Shown here one piece after another: positions 61,894 to 64,000 of a DNA stretch of 64,000 bases. Positions within the stretch are counted from its first letter, which is position 1. The number at the start of each line of letters is the position of its first letter. Source of the DNA: JBJXHN01 sp046233135 (GTDB lineage Bacteria; Pseudomonadota; Alphaproteobacteria; Rhodospirillales; Rhodospirillaceae); assembly GCA_046233135.1 (NCBI GenBank), contig JBJXHN010000005.1, positions 564,559 to 628,558 of the forward strand. Reading direction: 5' to 3'. The translations under genes and the position numbers were made by a program. The notes under the pieces were generated by a model. That model saw only the letters and a list, made by a program, of their open reading frames with translations. It was not told the DNA's origin and searched no databases.

Positions 61894-64000
61894 ATGGCCG
61901 ACCAGAATCAGACCACGCCCGACGATCAGACAAACGGGGATGATATCGACGGCGAAGAAAACAACGACGCCGTCAACTTCGACCTCGGCACCGTCCTGAG
62001 CGATGTGGCCGAACAGAAGCTCCCCGATGATGACGAGGAAGACCTGGGGCCGTCCCCGCAGGGCGATGGAGACGAGCCGCTGGTGTACGGTACCGTGCAC
62101 CGGGGCAGCTTCACCCCGCCCGATCAGGTGGAGGAAGCCGCTGGTCTTCAGGGAGCCGCGATCGATGCCGAACCGGAAATCTTCGAACAGGAGCCGCCGC
62201 CACCGCTGACCTCCGGTCTCGAACTGAACTCGCCCGAGCTCCCCCGGGAGCCGCTGGACAACGAGATCGATCCGACCACCAACCCCACGCCGCCTCAGCC
62301 TCAGTTCCCGAGCGCTACCCCCACGTTTGTCGATGGCTTGGCCGACATCGAGCTGCCCGAGGCGGAGCCCGAGCCCGAGGCTGAAGGCGATGACGCGCCG
62401 CCGGTCGATCCCGCCCTTGTCGATCCGCTGACCTCTGATCCGGGGCCGCAGATCAACACCGCCACGGCCGACCCGGACGAAGTGGCGGCTGTGCAGACGC
62501 TGCTGGACGCGGCGACCACCACGACGGACGAAACCACCCCGGCACCGGATACGGCGACCGAGGACACCACGGATACGACTCCGACCGACCCCACGACGCC
62601 GTCAGATCCCACGACCCCGGCCGAGCCGACGACGGGGGACCCGACGACCCCGACCGGTCCGACCGGTCCGACCCCTCCGACTCCGCCCCAGGACCCGACG
62701 GATACCGATCCGACTCCGCCGGAAGATCCCACACCGCCGACCGAGCCGGGTCCGGACGAGACTCCAGACCCGACGCCGGAGCCGGTGGCGCAGATGCCCG
62801 ATCTGGCGGTGTCCGGTTCGGGGTCCGAAGACGTGGGCATCCCTCTGCATATCGATGCCCAGCTCAATGACAGCGACGGTGGCCGGGAAACCCTGACCCT
62901 GACGATCGAAGGCGTGCCTGACGGGGCGAGCCTCTCAGCGGGTATCGATCTGGGGGACGGTCGGTGGGCACTGTCCGCCGACGACCTGGATGGCTTGGTG
63001 ATCTATCCGCCGAGCAACAGCGCGACGGATTTCGATCTGACGGTGACGGCCATTGCGACCGAAGCCAACGGCACCCAGCAGTTCGCCACCACCACCTTCA
63101 CGGTGGAAGTGGCCCCCGACGCCGACGCGCCGACCCTGGTGGTGGACGACACGGCCGAGGGGGTGAGCCAGCGGGACGGGGACGGCGACCAGCAGCCGAT
63201 GGCGACGGTGGATCTGGATATCTCCAGCGCCCTGAACGACACGGACGGCTCGGAAAGCCAGAGCATCACCATCGGCGGTGTGCCCGATGGGGCGGTGCTG
63301 TCGGCGGGGACCGACAACGGCGACGGCACCTGGACGCTGACGGCCGACGATCTGGACGGCCTGACCATGGACGTGCCGGTGGGGACGGACGACTTCCAGC
63401 TGTCCGTGACCACCACCGTGACCGATGTGGACACCGAAGACGCTGGCCTGACCGATATGGCGCAGGCGACGGCGACCATCGACGTGACCGTGCCGGACTT
63501 CGAAGCGCAGGGTCCGGAAATCGGCGGCGGTGATCCGGATGGCCCGGACAGCGACGGCGACGGCCTGCACGATGTGGCGGGCACCGAAGACACGGCGATC
63601 CCGCTGGATCTGAATATCACCCTGGCCGATACGGACGGCGGGTCGGAAACCCTGTCGGTGACCATCGGTGGCGTGCCGGACGGGGCGGTGCTGTCCGCGG
63701 GCACGGACAACGGCGACGGCACCTGGACTCTGACCGGTGATCAGTTGGACGGTCTGACCATCACGCCGCCGAACGACAGCGCCGACGACTTCACCCTGAC
63801 CGTCTCGGCCACGGCGACGGAAGAGAACGGCGATACCGCGACGACCACCGGGACCATGGTGGTTTCGGTGGCCCCCGACGCCGACGCGCCGACCCTGGTG
63901 GTCGATGACACGGCCGAGGGGGTGAGCCAGCGGGACGGGGACGGCGACCAGCAGCCGATGGCGACGGTGGATCTGGATATCTCCAGCGCCCTGAACGACA
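61894..64000 (+). CDS. Giant type I secreted repeat protein (T1SS-143-like repeats), 3' partial
   Basis: Open from ATG 61894 to the end of the window (over 700 residues seen). The first 170 residues are acidic and disordered, followed by a Thr/Pro/Asp-rich linker (about 200-300, DPTTP-type repeats) and then tandem beta-sandwich repeats of about 125 residues: TEDTAIPLDLNITLADTDGG, GVPDGAVLSAGTDNGDGTWT, DDFTLTVSATATEENGD. These match T1SS-143/cadherin-like repeats of large adhesins, which export through the adjacent operon with a C-terminal signal not yet visible. DNA at 63112-63241 and 63871-64000 is nearly identical. Confidence 0.9.
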   Translation, partial: MADQNQTTPDDQTNGDDIDGEENNDAVNFDLGTVLSDVAEQKLPDDDEEDLGPSPQGDGDEPLVYGTVHRGSFTPPDQVEEAAGLQGAAIDAEPEIFEQEPPPPLTSGLELNSPELPREPLDNEIDPTTNPTPPQPQFPSATPTFVDGLADIELPEAEPEPEAEGDDAPPVDPALVDPLTSDPGPQINTATADPDEVAAVQTLLDAATTTTDETTPAPDTATEDTTDTTPTDPTTPSDPTTPAEPTTGDPTTPTGPTGPTPPTPPQDPTDTDPTPPEDPTPPTEPGPDETPDPTPEPVAQMPDLAVSGSGSEDVGIPLHIDAQLNDSDGGRETLTLTIEGVPDGASLSAGIDLGDGRWALSADDLDGLVIYPPSNSATDFDLTVTAIATEANGTQQFATTTFTVEVAPDADAPTLVVDDTAEGVSQRDGDGDQQPMATVDLDISSALNDTDGSESQSITIGGVPDGAVLSAGTDNGDGTWTLTADDLDGLTMDVPVGTDDFQLSVTTTVTDVDTEDAGLTDMAQATATIDVTVPDFEAQGPEIGGGDPDGPDSDGDGLHDVAGTEDTAIPLDLNITLADTDGGSETLSVTIGGVPDGAVLSAGTDNGDGTWTLTGDQLDGLTITPPNDSADDFTLTVSATATEENGDTATTTGTMVVSVAPDADAPTLVVDDTAEGVSQRDGDGDQQPMATVDLDISSALND
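63112..63241 (+). repeat. Long-period repeat unit start, copy 1
   Basis: 130 bp that recur at 63871-64000 with two differences (128/130 by eye), so the period is 759 bp, or 253 codons: two adjacent 125-residue domains duplicated as a block. Weaker copies of the GVPDGAVLSAGTDNGDGTWT segment occur within the period. Confidence 0.9.
63871..64000 (+). repeat. Long-period repeat unit start, copy 2 (cut by window end)
   Basis: Second copy of the 130-bp block at 63112; differences only in the codons for the VDD motif. It continues past the window. Confidence 0.9.

Noticed and set aside
62301..62867. Minus-strand Gly/Ser/Val-rich ORF opposite the giant protein
   Set aside because: Exact antisense of the Thr/Pro/Asp linker; open only because of codon bias.

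Overview
The window is GC-rich bacterial chromosome with the gene content of an alphaproteobacterium, most likely a Rhodospirillales relative. Supporting marks are families largely confined to that class (TIGR02302/DUF4175, DUF2125, DUF2889, a DUF3426 zinc-ribbon protein), the order ftsE-ftsX-DUF218-plsC, a B12-dependent ribonucleotide reductase, group III truncated haemoglobin, and two type I secretion loci. I recognised no rRNA, tRNA or CRISPR array. The species is inference only.

Layout. 1-2.8 kb: end of a first type I secretion operon (ABC exporter, HlyD adaptor). 2.8-34.8 kb: mostly conserved housekeeping genes: secA, ftsEX, plsC, class II RNR, ychF, pth, rplY, a CBS protein, a CorC-type protein with aroB and aroK, xerD and a DD-carboxypeptidase, mixed with small or uncharacterised genes. 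Two intergenic repeat families, each present twice, and an IS5-type transposase remnant lie in this part.

34.9-53.5 kb is the accessory region. It carries a scattered set of type VI secretion tip/adaptor genes without any sheath, baseplate or membrane-complex gene: a VgrG split into one gp27-like gene and two different gp5-like spike genes, a DUF2169-pentapeptide fusion, a second pentapeptide protein, a DUF4150 PAAR-like protein, a DUF3540 protein and a third pentapeptide protein. Two unrelated blocks interrupt it. The first is a PepSY/DUF3649/DUF3325 iron-linked operon with a Fur-like box. The second is a 6 kb catabolic island with a tripartite tricarboxylate transporter (TctABC), an aminotransferase, an RraA-like aldolase and a divergent LysR regulator.

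53.7-64 kb: a TetR regulator, a SPOR protein, then a second type I secretion locus. It has two dissimilar ABC half-exporters, both with degenerate signature motifs, a HlyD adaptor, a strong terminator, and the start of a very large repetitive secreted protein with T1SS-143-like repeats that runs off the window. The two exporters probably pair as a heterodimer and, with the adaptor, secrete the giant repeat protein.

Main points of interest: the split VgrG with two spike modules, the interrupted effector-less VgrG/DUF2169/DUF3540 set, the asymmetric ABC pair with its giant substrate, and the two intergenic repeat families that touch stop codons.
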